64,000 bases of DNA, taken from Methylocystis suflitae. Lineage in GTDB: Bacteria; Pseudomonadota; Alphaproteobacteria; Rhizobiales; Beijerinckiaceae. How positions within the stretch are numbered: position 1 is the first letter of the stretch; the number at the start of each line of letters is the position of its first letter. The notes under the pieces are model-generated. The model was given only the letters and a program-made list of their open reading frames with translations, made no database searches and had not been told where the DNA came from. Made by a program: the position numbers and the translations under genes. The stretch covers positions 1-64,000 of the forward strand of contig NZ_JAMRYX010000017.1 in NCBI RefSeq assembly GCF_024448135.1, given 5' to 3'. Shown here in pieces: positions 62,793 to 64,000 of this stretch.

Positions 62793-63178
62793 CCTGCTTC
62801 CTCTCAGATTGAGGAGGGGCCTGTCGGACCGCGCCAAGGTCCAGCCCTTTGCGATGGCGCATATTTTACAGGCACGACGACAGGCTTGTGAAGGCCCGCG
62901 CCGCGACTTCCACCGCGGAGGACGGCTTCGCCTTTAGAAAGCGATAAACGCTGGTGAAACAGTAAGCTGCAAGAATCGACTTGGACCTCAAAAGTAATCG
63001 GTATGTCTTTGTTTCGACGATTGCTACGCTGATCTATTGCCGCTCGCCTATTCGCAGCCCGTCCTTGGCTGTCAGCTCGGGGTGACCGCCGTCGAAAACC
63101 GCGAATTATTTGTCCAAACGCCAGCGCGCCCAAGCGTGGCCCTTGCTCACGGCCGACGGCCTGTTGCCTACTGCTGGA
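62793..63178. other. Intergenic region between HNH and sbcD genes
   Basis: 386 bases between divergent genes, with lower GC around 62940-63050. It should hold both promoters. I find no RNA gene, repeat or strong terminator in it. Confidence 0.4.
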
Positions 63179-64000
63179 GTGATTCGCCTCCTTCACACGG
63201 CCGACTGGCATCTTGGCGCGACGCTGCAGGGCTGGTCGCGCGACGCCGAGCACCGCGACGCGCTGGCGCAGCTTGTCGCCATCGCCCGGGAGCGGGCGGT
63301 CGACGCCGTTATCGTGGCGGGCGATATTTTTGACAGCCTCAATCCTTCCGCCGACGCCCAGCGGCTGCTCTACGACACATTGCGCGACTTGCGCGTCGCC
63401 TGTCCGCATGCGCGCATCGCGCTCGTCGCCGGCAATCATGACCCGGCGGCGCGACTCGAAGCGCCGCGCGCATTGTTCGAGATGGCGGACGTCGTTTCGA
63501 TCGGGGCTTTTGCGCGTCGCGATGGCGCCTTCGACGCCCGCGCGCATCTATCGCCCATCCGCGACGCCAGCGGCAAAATTGGCGCACATTTGCTCGCGCT
63601 GCCTTATCCGCGCGCCGTGGATCTGCCCGTTACGAGCGGAGGCGGCGCCGCCAGCGCCGTGCGTGAGGCCTATCGCGAGGCGGTTGAAAGCGCGCGGCGC
63701 GAAATCGGCGCGGCGCCGCTCATCGTCACCGGCCATCTTCATGTCGCGGGCGCGCTCGAATCGGAAGGATCCGAACGACGGATTCTCGTCGGCGGCGAAC
63801 ACGCCCTGCCGCCCGACGTGTTTTCGCCCGATATCGCTTATGTTGCGCTTGGCCATCTGCATCGTCCGCAATCCGTTGGCCGCGAGACGATCCGCTACTC
63901 CGGCTCGCTCATTCCCATGTCGAAGACCGAAATCGGCTATGCGCATGGCGTCAGCATCGTTGATGTCGACGCGAGCGGCGCCGTTGTCATCCAACATGCG
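63179..64000 (+). CDS. sbcD: SbcD-like exonuclease subunit, C-terminus cut by window edge
   Basis: An open frame of 274 codons running off the right end, from GTG 63179 behind CTGGA. The metallophosphoesterase motifs are all present: HTADWHLG (D9, H11), VAGDIFD (D49), GNHDP (N86, H87), GHLHVAG and GHLHRPQ. It is the nuclease subunit of the SbcCD (Mre11-Rad50-like) complex, which opens hairpins and protein-blocked DNA ends. The partner sbcC would be expected just beyond the window. Confidence 0.92.
   Translation, partial: MIRLLHTADWHLGATLQGWSRDAEHRDALAQLVAIARERAVDAVIVAGDIFDSLNPSADAQRLLYDTLRDLRVACPHARIALVAGNHDPAARLEAPRALFEMADVVSIGAFARRDGAFDARAHLSPIRDASGKIGAHLLALPYPRAVDLPVTSGGGAASAVREAYREAVESARREIGAAPLIVTGHLHVAGALESEGSERRILVGGEHALPPDVFSPDIAYVALGHLHRPQSVGRETIRYSGSLIPMSKTEIGYAHGVSIVDVDASGAVVIQHA

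Overview
The window is 64 kb of GC-rich (about 65% in hand-counted coding lines) alphaproteobacterial chromosome. It carries the complete fhcBADC operon of tetrahydromethanopterin-linked formaldehyde oxidation, a pqqA gene for the PQQ precursor peptide, a lanthanide-uptake cluster with a lanmodulin gene, and two routes to phosphatidylcholine (pcs and a pmtA-like gene). Together these point to a methylotroph or type II methanotroph of the Hyphomicrobiales (Methylocystis/Methylosinus-like). The species cannot be named from the sequence, and no methane monooxygenase or methanol dehydrogenase gene lies in the window.

Layout. 1-5.5 kb: an acyl-CoA dehydrogenase cut by the left edge, an FmdB-type zinc ribbon, an alpha/beta hydrolase, infC with an ATT start codon, and two exported proteins. 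5.5-12.3 kb, minus strand: TonB receptor (lutH), lanmodulin (lanM), periplasmic binding protein (lutA), beta-propeller (lutB), ABC ATPase (lutE) and permease (lutF). 12.5-17 kb: a DUF1614 membrane protein, a divergent two-component system, a di-haem peroxidase and pqqA. 17.3-21.8 kb: fhcBADC. 22-32.3 kb: putA, hsp20, a UbiH-like hydroxylase, pcs, a quinone reductase, rsfS, rlmH, and purA behind an attenuator-like leader. 32.6-37.3 kb: an accessory island with three paralogous glycosyltransferases. 37.3-49.4 kb: periplasmic glucan protein, APC permease, photolyase, cobT, LysM protein, 5-formyl-THF cyclo-ligase with an upstream 6S RNA, pmtA-like, mnmA and prs. 49.5-53.3 kb: an AraC regulator and an AT-richer three-gene minus-strand unit: a B12-binding-type radical SAM enzyme, a 99-residue precursor-like peptide and a YhfC-like membrane protein. 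53.4-64 kb: acyl-CoA ligase, IHF/HU, hemN, a RecD-like helicase, HNH endonuclease, and an sbcD cut by the right edge.

How the genes fit together. The lut/lanM genes should bring rare-earth ions across both membranes and hold them in the periplasm, where PQQ-dependent alcohol dehydrogenases use lanthanide plus PQQ (precursor: pqqA). The formaldehyde or formyl units formed downstream are handled by the Fhc complex. The most novel element is the candidate RiPP operon at 50.6-53.3 kb. Its precursor has a Nif11/Franean1_4349-like leader and a valine-rich C-terminus, and it sits between a radical SAM maturase and a possible intramembrane protease. Several intergenic regions carry hairpin-rich REP-like elements, one of them inserted exactly at the lutA-lutB junction. 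No tRNA, rRNA, CRISPR array, transposase or phage gene was recognised.
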